Of a stretch of 48,522 nt of DNA, positions 19,014-29,219 are shown in pieces; the stretch's first letter is position 1, and each line of letters begins with the position of its first letter. The stretch is taken from assembly GCF_024129435.1 (NCBI RefSeq), contig NZ_JAMXXN010000023.1, forward strand, positions 1-48,522, given 5' to 3'. The notes under the pieces are model-generated. The model was not told where the DNA came from and did no database searches. It saw nothing but the letters and a program-made list of their open reading frames with translations. The position numbers and the translations under genes were made by a program. This stretch comes from Acinetobacter lwoffii. Lineage in GTDB: Bacteria > Pseudomonadota > Gammaproteobacteria > Pseudomonadales > Moraxellaceae.

Positions 19014-19127
19014 AAAGCGTCCTTGCAAAATAGCATAGTGAAAAGCTATGCCTTTTTACTGGAGAAAAAATAAAAGTCGAATTCTACTCAGGATTTACAC
19101 AAAAATCTGTATATTTTGATTTTATCT

Positions 19128-19142
19128 TGATAATCATTATTA
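19128..19142. promoter_or_regulatory. Fur-box-like sequence upstream of fruB
   Basis: TGATAATCATTATTA agrees closely with the core of the Fur consensus (GATAAT/ATTATC repeats). It lies about 115 bp upstream of the fruB start, beside an IS3 remnant. It may be an orphan of a lost iron gene rather than a true fru control site. Confidence 0.35.
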
Positions 19143-19339
19143 CGACGCAATTAAGAAACGACGAGATTCTCCAAAGCTCAGTGTTGCGATAGTTGGGTTT
19201 AGTTCTAATTGAACCGCTCTATCTCTGATTTCAGGGGTATATTTAGGTTTTTCATCGGATCACTACGCTTCGCTACGTCTTGCGAAGCAATGCGTCTCAT
19301 CTCAGAAAGTTTGGTCTCCGACAAACCCGGTACGGTTCA
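19143..19339 (-). pseudogene. IS3-family remnant (left end plus start of OrfA)
   Basis: Reading the minus strand, the segment starts with an IS3-type terminal repeat TGAACCGTACCGGGTTTGTC at 19339. It then gives an OrfA N-terminus SDEKPKYTPEIRDRAVQLEL before losing similarity and stopping near 19145. Between repeat and OrfA sits a GC-rich hairpin insert (about 19265-19292) with GCTTCGC / GCGAAGC arms, likely foreign to the IS. Confidence 0.6.
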
Positions 19340-19843
19340 GTTTAAGTCGTAAAATTGAAGTTAGATGTTTTTGCATAGATCCAAGTGTTAAATCATCATT
19401 GCGATTCTTGCGTACCACACCCTAGGCACGTGAAAAAGTAGAAAGCTTATATTTGTACATGTTACGTCAAAAAGCAAAACAGAAACCGTAGCCCCAGGCA
19501 ACACCCCTCTCATCATAAAATTATACCAGTCAGTAAAATACCTTTAGATTAAGCATGTGTATGTTGGTTATTATTGTTGATTATCACAATAAATTAGTGA
19601 CCAAAAATCAAAGTATCCTACCCTACCTTGAATTACACCACATAAAATAAAAACTCTATATAACTGTTATATATAGAGTTTATTTAAATACCAATTATAG
19701 TATTTAGTGTATTTTATGTCGGTGACTCTTACCAAGGTTGGTTTTTTCAAAAGGAAGCTTTGTTTACCCAAATTATTTAGATAAGAATCTCTTTTTCCAA
19801 AGGAAAGTTGGCAAAGCCTTACTAATGTGAGTAATTAAATCGC
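19340..19843. other. Gene-free stretch between IS3 remnant and lldD 3' end
   Basis: No intact gene is seen. On the minus strand about 19360-19480 translates as a broken protein-like segment (YKYKLSTFSRA-stop-GVVRKNRNDDLTLGSMQKHLTS) of unknown origin. The rest is AT-rich and contains the palindrome at 19651-19681. In many Acinetobacter the D-lactate dehydrogenase gene dld follows lldD; none is present here. Confidence 0.45.
19651..19681. terminator. Perfect 12-bp-arm hairpin, possible lldPRD terminator
   Basis: AAACTCTATATA and TATATAGAGTTT pair perfectly around a 7-nt loop, about 160 bp past the lldD stop. AT-rich and flanked by short A/T runs on both sides, so it could work bidirectionally, though the stem is weak in G+C. 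Confidence 0.45.
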
Positions 19844-20989
19844 TTACTCTTTCTCTAGCTTGACCAGGCAATCCGATGTAATATCTGCAATGGTTCTTGC
19901 ACCAGTCAATGTCATTGCCACACGCATTTCTTTCTCAATCAAATCTAGTAAATTACTTACCCCAGAACCGCCGGCAGCACCAAGTGCGTATACAAATGCA
20001 CGACCAAGCATACAAATATCTGCACCCATAGCCAACATACGTACCACATCAAGACCGTTACGAATCCCTGAATCTGCTAAAATTTTGATATCACCTTTGA
20101 CCGCACTTGCAATTGAAGGAAGCGCACGAGCAGAAGACAAAACACCATCAAGCTGGCGACCACCGTGATTGGAGACTACAATTCCATCTGCGCCAAAACG
20201 TACTGCATCCTTGGCATCTTCAGGGTCTAAAATCCCCTTAATAACCATGGGACCCTCCCAATAATCACGAATCCACTCAAGATCTTTCCACGAAATTGAA
20301 GGGTCAAAGTTATTTCCTAGCCAACCGATATAATCCTCCAGACCTGTCGGCTTACCTAAATATTTCGAAATGTTACCTAAATCATGCGGACGACCCAATA
20401 AACCAACATTCCAAGCCCAGTGTGGGTGTATACACGATTGCATATAACGACGTATTGCAGCATTTTTACCACTCATTCCTGAATGTGCATCACGATAGCG
20501 CGCACCTGGAACGGGCATATCGACTGTGAATACTAAGGTAGAACAGCCTGCGGCTTTAGCACGTTCCAAGGCATTTTTCATAAATCCACGGTCACGTAGT
20601 ACATACAGTTGAAACCACATTGGACGTTGAATCGCAGGTGCCACTTCTTCAATTGGACAAACTGAAACTGTTGATAAGGTAAATGGAATGCCCTTTTTAT
20701 CTGCGGCAACCGCGGCTTGAACTTCACCACGACGCGCATACATACCAGTTAGACCTACAGGTGACAATGCCACTGGCAACGCCAAATTTTCACCAAACAA
20801 TTGCGTTTCTAAGCTCAGCTCAGACATGTCATTTAACACACGTTGACGTAAAGCGATTTTTGATAAATCTTCTACATTACGCTTTAAGGTATATTCCGCA
20901 TAGGCACCACCATCGATGTATTCAAATAAAAATGGCGGTAAACGACGTTTCGCAGCTTCACGATAGTCATTTGCAGAAGAAATAATCAT
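19844..20989 (-). CDS. lldD: L-lactate dehydrogenase (FMN-dependent, quinone-linked)
   Basis: 381 residues of the FMN-dependent alpha-hydroxyacid dehydrogenase family. It oxidises L-lactate to pyruvate at the inner face of the membrane, passing electrons to the quinone pool. Visible motifs: N-terminal [36 protein letters not shown], and the active-site [18 protein letters not shown] with the catalytic His, followed by the FMN-phosphate region [22 protein letters not shown]. Full length. Its start lies 3 bp from the lldR stop, so it is the last gene of lldP-lldR-lldD. The usual partner dld is not downstream. Confidence 0.94.
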   Translation of the reverse strand: MIISSANDYREAAKRRLPPFLFEYIDGGAYAEYTLKRNVEDLSKIALRQRVLNDMSELSLETQLFGENLALPVALSPVGLTGMYARRGEVQAAVAADKKGIPFTLSTVSVCPIEEVAPAIQRPMWFQLYVLRDRGFMKNALERAKAAGCSTLVFTVDMPVPGARYRDAHSGMSGKNAAIRRYMQSCIHPHWAWNVGLLGRPHDLGNISKYLGKPTGLEDYIGWLGNNFDPSISWKDLEWIRDYWEGPMVIKGILDPEDAKDAVRFGADGIVVSNHGGRQLDGVLSSARALPSIASAVKGDIKILADSGIRNGLDVVRMLAMGADICMLGRAFVYALGAAGGSGVSNLLDLIEKEMRVAMTLTGARTIADITSDCLVKLEKE

Positions 20990-20992
20990 AAC

Positions 20993-21736
20993 TTATGTCC
21001 TATTTAATCGACTCGAACGTTGACGACGAGCTTCTTCTTCATCGATCATACGTACGCGTTGAACAACAAATTCAATATGCCCACAAGCTGCCTTACGTGC
21101 AGTCTCTGAGTCTTGACGTTCAATTGCGTCCATCACTTCAAAGTGCTGGTCATGCAATTGTTCAAAATGTTGTGGTGTAGTGTAGACTTTACGTCGCCCT
21201 AACATCACGTTGTCTTGCAATAAATCAAACAAACTACGCATCATTTGGATCAGCACTAGATTGTGGGATGCTTCTGCAATCGCCAGATGAAACTTCGCAT
21301 CCGCTATTGCTGCGTGGGCATCATCACCTAAGGCCTGAAAATGGCTAATCTGCTCAAAACACTGACGAATATTGATCAAATCACTGGGTGTGGCACGTTG
21401 TGCGGCATACCACGCTGTACCACCTTCAAGCACCATACGAGCTTCTTGTACATCAAAACGATATTCAGGATCTTGATCCATCAAACCGGATAATGGCTCA
21501 ACGATTTGATGCTGTGACCAATGTGCAGGCAACTGCTTTAAATAGTTGCCTGCACCCGCTTTGCTCTGAATAATCCCTGCGGTAATCAGCTGTTGAATAG
21601 CCTCACGTAAAGAGCTACGAGACACACCCAACTGTTCACAAAGTTTGCGTTCGGCAGGCAATCGCTCTCCGACTTGCACATTATTTTTTTCAATCAATAG
21701 ACGTAACCGCTGTACTACTTTGTCGGAGACTTTCAT
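20993..21736 (-). CDS. lldR: GntR-family (FadR subfamily) lactate-responsive regulator
   Basis: 247 residues. The N-terminal winged helix reads KVVQRLRLLIEKNNVQVGERLPAERKLCEQLGVSRSSLREAIQQLITAGII. A C-terminal all-helical FCD domain (about 90-225) has the metal/effector-type Asp and His residues (DVQEARMVLE, DAKFHLAIAEASHN). It represses the lactate operon and releases with L-lactate. The ATG at 21736 has AAGGA 6 nt upstream; a GTG 11 codons earlier would overlap lldP. Likely binding sites are the TTGGT-ATG-ACCAA palindromes ahead of lldP. Confidence 0.92.
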   Translation of the reverse strand: MKVSDKVVQRLRLLIEKNNVQVGERLPAERKLCEQLGVSRSSLREAIQQLITAGIIQSKAGAGNYLKQLPAHWSQHQIVEPLSGLMDQDPEYRFDVQEARMVLEGGTAWYAAQRATPSDLINIRQCFEQISHFQALGDDAHAAIADAKFHLAIAEASHNLVLIQMMRSLFDLLQDNVMLGRRKVYTTPQHFEQLHDQHFEVMDAIERQDSETARKAACGHIEFVVQRVRMIDEEEARRQRSSRLNRT

Positions 21737-21753
21737 TTTTTTCCTTGGCCCGT

Positions 21754-23418
21754 TTACGGAATCATCCACGGGAAAACATAAGCTTGTAAGGTCACAATAA
21801 TACCAATCATCACCGTAAAGATAATGCTGTGTTTTACTGTAAATCTAAATAAATCAGATTCTTTACCAACTAAGCCCACTGCCGCACAAGCAATCGCAAT
21901 TGATTGAGGAGAAATCATCTTACCTGTTACCCCACCACTGGTATTGGCAGCAACTAACAAGACTTCAGGCACACCGATTTGCTGTGCTGTAGTTGCTTGT
22001 AACGCTGAAAACAATGCGTTAGCTGAAGTATCTGAACCTGTAAGAAACACTCCAACCCAACCCAAGAATGGTGAGAAGAAGGTGAAAGCCTGACCCGTAT
22101 GTGCCAGTGCTAAAGCAAGCGTTGCTGACAGACCTGAATAGTTTGCAATGAACGCAAAAGCCAGTACCATACCAATCGAATAAATTGGGGTTTTTAGTTC
22201 ATTCACGGTTTCAAAGAATGTCGAAACTGCCTCTTTAGGTTTCATGTTTAAATAAATAATCGTGATCAATGCCGCCAATATAATCGCCGTACCCGTTGCT
22301 GATAACCAATCAAACTTATAAATCGCATCATAATCTTTAATTTCAGGCACGACAGGTGGTAGCTTTTGAATCAATTGGTGCAAATACGGCACTTTAATTG
22401 AAACTACTAAATCACTTAATGGGCCGTCCTTAACAAATAAATCTTTAAAAGGTTTGATGCTCCAGATCGTCACCATTGCTGTAAGTATCAGAAATGGAGA
22501 CCAAGCTTTGGCTATCTGTGCCACACTATATTGTTTACGAGCTTGCTTGATAATAGTTTCATCTACCTGTATATTTTTATCCTCAAAAATAAAAATATGT
22601 TTTGGTTTCCAATACTTAAGTAAGATAGTTAAACTGATTAATGATGCAATTGCAGCAGTGATATCGGGTAACTCAGGCCCAACAAAATTTGATGTTAGAT
22701 ATTGCGCTAAAGAAAAAGATAAGCTGGCAACTAAAATAGCAGGCCAAGTTTCTTTAACCCCACGCCAACCATCCATGATTGCCATGATCCAGATCAATAC
22801 AATTGGCACCATAAAGGGTAACTGACGACCAACCATTTGACTGATTTCCATGGTGTCAACACCTGAAACCTGCCCAGCGACAATGATCGGAATTCCCATT
22901 GCACCAAAAGCAACAGGTGCAGTATTAACTATCAGGCATAGCCCAGCCGCATATAAAGGCTTAAAGCCGAGTCCCACCAACAGTGCCGCAGTAATTGCGA
23001 CGGGCGCACCAAAACCTGCCGCACCTTCTAAAAACGTACCAAAAGCAAACCCAACTAATAGCATTTGCAAACGTTGATCTTCTGTAATTGACAGAATAGA
23101 CGAACGAATAACATCAAACTGTCCTGTTTTTACTGAAATCTTATATATAAAAACTGCACCGATAATAATCCATGCAATTGGCCACAGGCCGTAGAAGAAT
23201 CCATAGACCATTGATGCTAATGCCATTCCAATTGGCATTTTGTATAAAAATAATGAGACCAGAAAGGCTAAAAAAACGGTAATTGTAGCGGCTACACTAC
23301 CCTTCATGCGAAAAATAGCTAACGCTAAAAAAAAGAAAATAATTGGAACTAGCGCAATAGCACTCGAAATCCAGATATTGCCTATAGGATCATAAATTTG
23401 TTGCCACTGTTGAAGCAT
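21754..23418 (-). CDS. lldP: L-lactate permease
   Basis: 554 residues of the LctP/LldP family (about 12-14 membrane segments) that imports L-lactate with protons. Family signatures: [22 protein letters not shown] at the N-terminus, [48 protein letters not shown] and [21 protein letters not shown]. The SD CAAGGAGTAGACA precedes the ATG. First gene of the operon, behind a promoter bracketed by two operator palindromes. Confidence 0.94.
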   Translation of the reverse strand: MLQQWQQIYDPIGNIWISSAIALVPIIFFFLALAIFRMKGSVAATITVFLAFLVSLFLYKMPIGMALASMVYGFFYGLWPIAWIIIGAVFIYKISVKTGQFDVIRSSILSITEDQRLQMLLVGFAFGTFLEGAAGFGAPVAITAALLVGLGFKPLYAAGLCLIVNTAPVAFGAMGIPIIVAGQVSGVDTMEISQMVGRQLPFMVPIVLIWIMAIMDGWRGVKETWPAILVASLSFSLAQYLTSNFVGPELPDITAAIASLISLTILLKYWKPKHIFIFEDKNIQVDETIIKQARKQYSVAQIAKAWSPFLILTAMVTIWSIKPFKDLFVKDGPLSDLVVSIKVPYLHQLIQKLPPVVPEIKDYDAIYKFDWLSATGTAIILAALITIIYLNMKPKEAVSTFFETVNELKTPIYSIGMVLAFAFIANYSGLSATLALALAHTGQAFTFFSPFLGWVGVFLTGSDTSANALFSALQATTAQQIGVPEVLLVAANTSGGVTGKMISPQSIAIACAAVGLVGKESDLFRFTVKHSIIFTVMIGIIVTLQAYVFPWMIP

Positions 23419-23466
23419 TGTCTACTCCTTGAAATGCTTAACTACTAGATTGAACAGTTTATTGTA

Positions 23467-23505
23467 CTTAAACACTAAATTGGTATGACCAATTTAGTGT
23501 TTAAG
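23467..23505. promoter_or_regulatory. LldR operator O1, exceptionally long perfect palindrome
   Basis: Two 18-bp arms (CTTAAACACTAAATTGGT and its exact complement) flank the 3-bp spacer ATG. The centre TTGGT-ATG-ACCAA fits the FadR-subfamily pattern TnGTnnnACnA. It lies about 50 bp upstream of lldP and downstream of the predicted start point. Confidence 0.75.
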
Positions 23506-23532
23506 AGATAAAATGTGCATTTTGTATTGGCG

Positions 23533-23561
23533 ATATTAGTAATATTAACCCAAAAACACAA
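23533..23561 (-). promoter_or_regulatory. Predicted sigma-70 promoter of lldPRD
   Basis: On the minus strand TTGTGT (-35) and TAATAT (-10) are separated by 17 bp. The promoter lies between the two operators, an arrangement like E. coli lldPRD. Confidence 0.5.
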
Positions 23562-23583
23562 TATAAAAGATTTAATTTATTTT

Positions 23584-23596
23584 TTGGTATGACCAA
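23584..23596. promoter_or_regulatory. LldR operator O2
   Basis: TTGGTATGACCAA repeats the core of O1, spacer included. The centres are 104 bp apart, about ten helical turns, which suits DNA looping. Confidence 0.7.
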
Positions 23597-23642
23597 TTTT
23601 TATAATCTCTTAAAATTTTATATATTAGATTTCTTTCATAAT

Positions 23643-23909
23643 TCACTTTTTACTCAGCTCAAAATTATAGATTCCCACAATTAAATTAAATCTTAATCCT
23701 AGTCTTTTGCCAGGGTTGCGATATCGCTCGGCAAGGATTTTGAAGGTTTTCAAAGTTCCAAATACCTGTTCAATCCCAATTCTTCTTTTATTGATTTCTT
23801 GGTTATAAAGTTTTAGCTCGAGATCTGGTTTTTAGTGCTTTTTTGCTTTTAATGGCCATAAACTATTTGGATACAATGTATAAATCCCTTGATAGCCTTT
23901 ATTTGCAAG
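23643..23909 (-). pseudogene. IS5-type (DDE_Tnp_4-like) transposase C-terminal remnant
   Basis: The minus strand reads ANKGYQGIYTLYPNSLWPLKAKK, a TAA stop, then LYNQEINKRRIGIEQVFGTLKTFKILAERYRN and LRFNLIVGIYNFEL ending at TGA 23643-23645. The A-D/N-KGY-GI and R-I-x-IE blocks are the second-Asp and Glu regions of the family; the usual Asp appears as Asn. Only the last 85 or so residues remain. Confidence 0.65.
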
Positions 23910-23910
23910 A

Positions 23911-24065
23911 GGCTTTGTTGCACAAACCTACTACTGAAAGCTTCTTGGGGAATATAATTTCTAAATGAAGAGGTCTGCACCCAAGATCTATCGTACAACC
24001 AGTTGATCTACCTACAATAAAGCCTTGCTCAGTCAAGGAAATATATCAATTTGGTTTGATTCAGC
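23911..24065 (+). pseudogene. IS5-family remnant: left terminal repeat and transposase N-terminus
   Basis: Terminal repeat GGCTTTGTTGCACAAACC (23911-23928), then a family N-terminus out of a clean frame: PKIYRTTSWSTYNKAL, SQGNISIWFDSAIQW. Similarity ends about 24065, where a sensor-kinase remnant starts. The complementary right half of such an element occurs at 32247-32713. Confidence 0.6.
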
Positions 24066-24071
24066 CATCCA

Positions 24072-25262
24072 ATGGTCGCTCGATTGACTCAACAACTGCC
24101 GATGCAAAACTTGGATGAAAATGTACTAGCCCAACAACTTCATTCCACCAATCAAGAGCAGTTGATTGCCTATAAAGTGTCTTTATTTGGCTCTGACGTC
24201 AGTGTCGTTCAGCATGTGGTAGCAAAAACCCGAGGTGCACCGAAAGATTTAAGCCACCAAGTAGTTGGCTTTAGTACAAAGCAACAAGGTGAGGCTCAGT
24301 TATGTGTTACGTCGTGAGGATATTCAAGTGGTGGTAGCAGAGCGGATGTTCCTACGTGGATAATTGCTCAAAAAGATTTTATAATCGGTATTAATACCAA
24401 TAATTTTGTCTTTATTGCTATGTTATAGACTTAATCGTTTTGATTATTCGTCGAGAGCTTAAAGCCTTAGATGAAGTTTCAACCTTTTAAGTCAGCCAAA
24501 TTTATCAGTGAATGATGCTACTCACTATTTAAAAACCTTAGATGCCAAAGTAATGCCTTCCAAGGTACAGTCCTTTGCCCAAAACTCTAAGCACTTAATA
24601 CATAAACTGCATCAAAATCCGGAAAATGAAAAAGTATTTAGTTCATACGCCGCCCATGAATTGCGTAGTCCTTTAACCGCGATCAAAACTCATATTCAGC
24701 TTGCACAACTGATGGCAGAACAACAGGCAAGCTCGCCAAAATTGCAACAGAGCTTGCAGCAGGTACACCTTGGTATACGCCGATGTACCCAGCTACTGGA
24801 ACAGCTTCTAGCACTTTCCTCTACCGATCAAGTACTGAGTGATATCTAGTACAGTATTGAAATTGCACGGCTCCTGACTCAGGTGATTGCCGATTTACAG
24901 TCGCTTTATCCGGAAATTGAACCCAGTTTAACAATTGACTGACCGAGCCTGACCCGAATTGCCCTACCCGATTTTGAACTAGATACCGTCTTTAAAAACC
25001 TACTTAACAATGCTCTATTGCATGCACAGGCAAACACCATTTCAATTGCTATGCTGCATGTGTGCTGATCATTCATAATGATAATCAAAGGTTGAAGATA
25101 TGCATACTTGGGACAGCGTTTCTGGCATAAATCTCCCTAGCAAAATGGGCATGGGCTAGACTTGTATTTGATGAAAATGGTGTTAAACAAATATGGCTAT
25201 CAGATTCAATTTACAGTGGCGCAACCTCAATATTTAAGCATTCACATCAGCCTCGCTGCAAG
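24072..25262 (+). pseudogene. Two-component sensor histidine kinase remnant (QseC-like)
   Basis: Successive pieces in shifting frames. A periplasmic-sensor-like part reads LTQQLPMQNLDENVLAQQLHSTNQEQLIAYKVSLFG. The dimerisation/H-box reads FSSYAAHELRSPLTAIKTHIQLAQL. An N-box reads TVFKNLLNNALLHAQANTISIA, and a final G2-like segment GHGLDLYLMKMVLNKYGYQI. Stops and frame changes occur near 24317, 24430, 24849, 24942 and 25068. No response-regulator gene adjoins. The region was captured between an IS5 remnant and bioD. Confidence 0.7.
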
Positions 25263-25270
25263 CGGATCAC

Positions 25271-25936
25271 TTACTTATGAGAAGACAGGGCTAAATTTAA
25301 AGCTGGAATATCAACCCATGTCGTATCAGCAAAATCACGCTGCAAATACTGTTTTAAATAAGCAATGGTATCTTCAGCGATCAAGGGATCTTTGGAGTTA
25401 TCTGCATGATTAAAAGCAATGGCATATAATTGAACCCCGCGGAGTTTTAACAACTCAAGACTCAGCAAGGTATGATTAATACTACCCAAACGCCCTGAAG
25501 TGACCAGAATCACCGGATAATTATGTGTCTGAATATAATCAATAGTTAGGAACTCTTCGGTTAAGGGCACCATTAGACCACCTGCACCTTCCAGCAAAAT
25601 ACAGTCATAGCCCGCAGCCAGCTGTTCGGTGGCCTGCTGAATCTGTTCAAAATTAATGGCTCGCCCATCTAGACGCGCAGCAAGATGCGGTGAAGCCGGA
25701 TACGTAAAAATTTCCGGCATGGTCAGTTTTTGCTGGTCTTCCGGTAACAGTCCACAACCCATAATTGCACGATGCTGTTCGATATCTTCTGATATATCGA
25801 CATTTCCGGTCTGGATCAGCTTTTGGGTTATAGTACGAATACCCTGCTCATTCCAAATTTTGGCCAAGAAACCAGTAGTAAAGGTTTTACCAATTGCGGT
25901 ATCAATGCCGCTGACAAAATAAATCTGTGCGCTCAT
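25271..25936 (-). CDS. bioD: Dethiobiotin synthase
   Basis: 221 residues. BioD makes dethiobiotin from 7,8-diaminopelargonic acid, CO2 and ATP. The P-loop is GIDTAIGKTFTTGFL (family form GTDTxxGKT). Further motifs are KLIQTGN, EGAGGLMVPLTEEF and VTSGRLGSINHTLLSLELLK. Its start overlaps the bioC stop (ATGA). Last gene of bioH-A-F-C-D; converges on the sensor-kinase remnant. Confidence 0.92.
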   Translation of the reverse strand: MSAQIYFVSGIDTAIGKTFTTGFLAKIWNEQGIRTITQKLIQTGNVDISEDIEQHRAIMGCGLLPEDQQKLTMPEIFTYPASPHLAARLDGRAINFEQIQQATEQLAAGYDCILLEGAGGLMVPLTEEFLTIDYIQTHNYPVILVTSGRLGSINHTLLSLELLKLRGVQLYAIAFNHADNSKDPLIAEDTIAYLKQYLQRDFADTTWVDIPALNLALSSHK

Positions 25937-26688
25937 GCTGTCTTCCGTGCAATGACATAAACCGGATGATAGGTCAGTGCATACTGTTTGCTTTCAGGAT
26001 CTTGGAATTGTTGATAGCCGGTATAAAAATCCTGTAAGGACGATTTTGTCCACCGAAACCCCTGTGCCGTCGCCTGTACACCAGTGGCTTTGATATGCTG
26101 TAACACCTGTTTCGGATGCTCAAAATATAAGGTCATCTGTTTTTCTATCTGCAGCAGAATGTCAAAGCCTAAGGATTGGAGCAGTTCACAGACCTTTGCT
26201 AAAGGCAGATAATCCAAGCCCTGTCCGGTCAGTGCCTTAATTTCCTTTAAATTATTGTCAGTATAACTGGCAAAACACAGATGCCCAGAGGGATTTAAGG
26301 CCTGCGCAATGTTGAGCAATAATGCTTTTAAATCCGAGATCCATTGCAATGCAGAACAAGACAACACCATGTCCAGAGACTGAGGCAGTGGCAAGGTTTC
26401 AATATTACCAATCTCCCACAAAAGCCGATTAGATTCCGGGAAGTGCTGCTTCACTTCGACATATAGGTCATTTAAAAATAAATGATCAAAGCTATAATGC
26501 TGCATAAAAAGCCGGGTAAACAATCCTGAACCGCAGCCAATTTCCAATACCCGTTGCAAATGTGGTTGTGCCACATGCTGCTGCATGAAATGCATCAACT
26601 CTGCAGCTACGGTACTTTGTACCAGCGCATGCTGTTCATAACTGAGATTTGCCTGAGCAAAACGCTGGGCAATCTGTTTGCTGTTCAT
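25933..26688 (-). CDS. bioC: Malonyl-ACP O-methyltransferase
   Basis: 251 residues, SAM-dependent. It methylates malonyl-ACP so that fatty-acid synthesis can build the pimeloyl chain. SAM-binding motif I is VLEIGCGSGLFTRLF, followed by LSCSALQWISDL and LCFASYTDNNLKEI, both typical of BioC. An upstream in-frame ATG would add 10 residues, but the ATG at 26688 overlaps the bioF stop as ATGA and has GAGGA 9 nt upstream, so it is chosen. Confidence 0.9.
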   Translation of the reverse strand: MNSKQIAQRFAQANLSYEQHALVQSTVAAELMHFMQQHVAQPHLQRVLEIGCGSGLFTRLFMQHYSFDHLFLNDLYVEVKQHFPESNRLLWEIGNIETLPLPQSLDMVLSCSALQWISDLKALLLNIAQALNPSGHLCFASYTDNNLKEIKALTGQGLDYLPLAKVCELLQSLGFDILLQIEKQMTLYFEHPKQVLQHIKATGVQATAQGFRWTKSSLQDFYTGYQQFQDPESKQYALTYHPVYVIARKTA

Positions 26689-27854
26689 CGCGGTAAATTC
26701 CTCAGCACCTGCAGACATGCGTCCAGCTCATCCGCAGAAATGTTCTGGTTCAGGGAAATTCTGAGTCTGGAGGTGTTGGCAGGAACCGTTGGCGGACGTA
26801 CTGGCAGCACATAAAACCCCTGCTGTTGCATAATTTCAGTCGCCTGAATGGTGCGTTTTGCCTCACCAATCAGTACCGGCACAATTTGCGAGGTTGACGG
26901 ACAGTGATATCCCAAGTCTTGAATGCCCTGCTGACAGCGTACAGCCAATGCTGCCAAATGTACTCGTTCTGCCTGAAGCTGCTCTACCTTCTGAAAAATA
27001 AATCTAGTCCAGGCCATACATAGTGGCGGCTGGGCGGTACTAAAAATTAAAGGTCGCATGCTATTGATCAGATAGTCACGAATCACTGGCGCACAGACCA
27101 GATAACCACCAACTGAAGCCAAAGCCTTGCCAAAGGTACCGACTAGGAAATCAATTTGATCCAATACTTGATACTGTTCTGCGCAGCCCAATCCACGTTC
27201 ACCGCGCACACCAATTGCATGTGCCTCATCGACATAAAGCATGACTTTTGCAAACTGCTGTTTTAATGCCACCAAAGCAGCTAAATCTGTTTCATCCCCA
27301 TCCATACTGAAAATTGATTCAGTTACCACAATGATGCGCTGGATAGATTCATCTGACTGATATTTTTCTAAAAACTGAGTCAAATGCTGCAGGTCATTAT
27401 GGCGGTAACGCACATAGCCAGCTTTAGATAAACGAATCCCGTCGATAATACTGGCATGTACTAGTTTGTCAGCAATGATCATGGTTTTAGCATTACTGAG
27501 CGCAGGAAGAATCCCGATATTCATGTGATAACCACTATTAAACAGCAGTACTGAACGTCCAAAAGCCTGTGACATCTGTGCTTCAAGTTGTTCAAAATTG
27601 GGAAAGTTTCCTGTCAGTAAACGTGAAGAGCTTGAACTCATATATCGCTCAGACATCGGCGTGAGGTCAAAAAATTCTTCACGTAGCGTTAAGTTGGATG
27701 CCAGACCTAAATAGTCATTGGATGCCAGATTCAGCATCTCTTGGCCATTGAGTTGCAATCGTGGCTGGCTAGAAATATTGGACTTAAACTGGCGATATTG
27801 CCCTTGCTGTTTCAAGTCATCTAGCTGCTGCTGGAAATGGTCAAGATGGTTCAT
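26685..27854 (-). CDS. bioF: 8-amino-7-oxononanoate synthase
   Basis: 389 residues of the PLP-dependent alpha-oxoamine synthase family. It condenses pimeloyl-ACP/CoA with alanine. Motifs: [56 protein letters not shown], and [17 protein letters not shown] with the PLP-binding Lys. The start overlaps the bioA stop (ATGA). Confidence 0.94.
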   Translation of the reverse strand: MNHLDHFQQQLDDLKQQGQYRQFKSNISSQPRLQLNGQEMLNLASNDYLGLASNLTLREEFFDLTPMSERYMSSSSSRLLTGNFPNFEQLEAQMSQAFGRSVLLFNSGYHMNIGILPALSNAKTMIIADKLVHASIIDGIRLSKAGYVRYRHNDLQHLTQFLEKYQSDESIQRIIVVTESIFSMDGDETDLAALVALKQQFAKVMLYVDEAHAIGVRGERGLGCAEQYQVLDQIDFLVGTFGKALASVGGYLVCAPVIRDYLINSMRPLIFSTAQPPLCMAWTRFIFQKVEQLQAERVHLAALAVRCQQGIQDLGYHCPSTSQIVPVLIGEAKRTIQATEIMQQQGFYVLPVRPPTVPANTSRLRISLNQNISADELDACLQVLRNLPR

Positions 27855-29131
27855 GCTACTGCCTCTATCTGCTGAATCATCTCCCGCATATGCTTTAATA
27901 AAGTTTCAAGTTGCTGTGTTGAAATTACATATGGCGGCATGACATAGACCAGACGGCCAAAAGGACGAATCCAGACGCCACGGCATACACATTCAGCCTG
28001 AAAACGCGCCAAATCAATAGTTTGATGTAGCTCAACCACGCCAATTGCGCCGAGGACACGCACATCTTTGACTTGTGCCAAGGATTTTAAATCCAGTAAA
28101 TATTGTTCTAGTGTCCTTTCAATCTGTTGAATACGCGTCTGCCAGTCTTGAGCCAGTAACAGCTGGGTACTTTTTAATGCGACCGCACAGGCCAACGGAT
28201 TAGCCATAAAAGTTGGGCCATGCATGAACACACCCGCTTCACCACTTGAAATCGTCTCTGCTACATGGCGAGTGGTTAAGGTCGCTGACAAGGTCATATA
28301 ACCACCAGTCAATGCCTTACCGATACACATAATGTCTGGTGTGACCTGAGCGTGTTCATAAGCAAATAGTTTTCCAGTGCGGCCAAAACCGGTGGCAATT
28401 TCATCTAAAATCAGCAGTACATCGTACTTTTCACACAACAACTTAGCTTGCTTTAAATATTCTGGATGATAGAAACGCATCCCGCCTGCACCTTGCACAA
28501 TCGGCTCAATGATCATGGCAGCAATCTGTTGATGCTGCTGTACCAGCAGGCGCTCAAGTGGCTGTATATCTTCTGGTTGCCATGCCCCATCAAAACGGCT
28601 TTGAGGTGCCGGAACAAATAAACGGTTCGGCAAACTCGAACCAAAAATTTGATGCATACCAGTTACAGGATCACAAACCGACATGGCATTCCAGGTGTCG
28701 CCATGATAGCCAGAGCGTGTGGTAACAAAGTTAGTTTTTTGCGGTTGCTGACGCGCATGCCAATATTGCACAGCCATTTTCAACGCTACTTCAACCGCGA
28801 CCGAGCCGGAATCAGCAAAGAAAATTTTATCCAGTGCAGGCGCCGTGATCTCGAGTAGCAGTTTAGACACATCAATCGCAGGCTGATGAGTCAAACCACC
28901 AAACATGATATGTGACATCGACTCTAATTGTTTTGTTACGGCCTGATTGAGTTCAGAATGATTATAACCGTGAATTGTGCACCACCAGGACGACATGCCA
29001 TCAATCAGCTCGGTACCATCTTCAAGTTCAATGACTGCACCATGTGCAGCTTTAACTTTGTAACATGGCAAGGGTTGTGTCATGGAGGTATAAGGATGCC
29101 AAATATGCTGTTGATCAAAAGCGTCCTGCAC
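27851..29131 (-). CDS. bioA: Adenosylmethionine--8-amino-7-oxononanoate aminotransferase
   Basis: 426 residues, class III PLP aminotransferase. It makes diaminopelargonate using SAM as amino donor. Motifs: [12 protein letters not shown] at the N-terminus, [52 protein letters not shown], and [18 protein letters not shown] with the PLP Lys. The start codon is GTG (minus strand), preceded by GGGG. An 88-bp gap separates it from the BioH-like gene; overlaps with bioF show tight coupling downstream. Confidence 0.93.
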   Translation of the reverse strand: MQDAFDQQHIWHPYTSMTQPLPCYKVKAAHGAVIELEDGTELIDGMSSWWCTIHGYNHSELNQAVTKQLESMSHIMFGGLTHQPAIDVSKLLLEITAPALDKIFFADSGSVAVEVALKMAVQYWHARQQPQKTNFVTTRSGYHGDTWNAMSVCDPVTGMHQIFGSSLPNRLFVPAPQSRFDGAWQPEDIQPLERLLVQQHQQIAAMIIEPIVQGAGGMRFYHPEYLKQAKLLCEKYDVLLILDEIATGFGRTGKLFAYEHAQVTPDIMCIGKALTGGYMTLSATLTTRHVAETISSGEAGVFMHGPTFMANPLACAVALKSTQLLLAQDWQTRIQQIERTLEQYLLDLKSLAQVKDVRVLGAIGVVELHQTIDLARFQAECVCRGVWIRPFGRLVYVMPPYVISTQQLETLLKHMREMIQQIEAVA

Positions 29132-29219
29132 AGAATTTACCCCAATTATTAAAACTAAAACTGATCTTAGCGCGTTAAATCTGAAAATGAAACGTCAAGA
29201 GCTACCAATCTCTTTGTGC

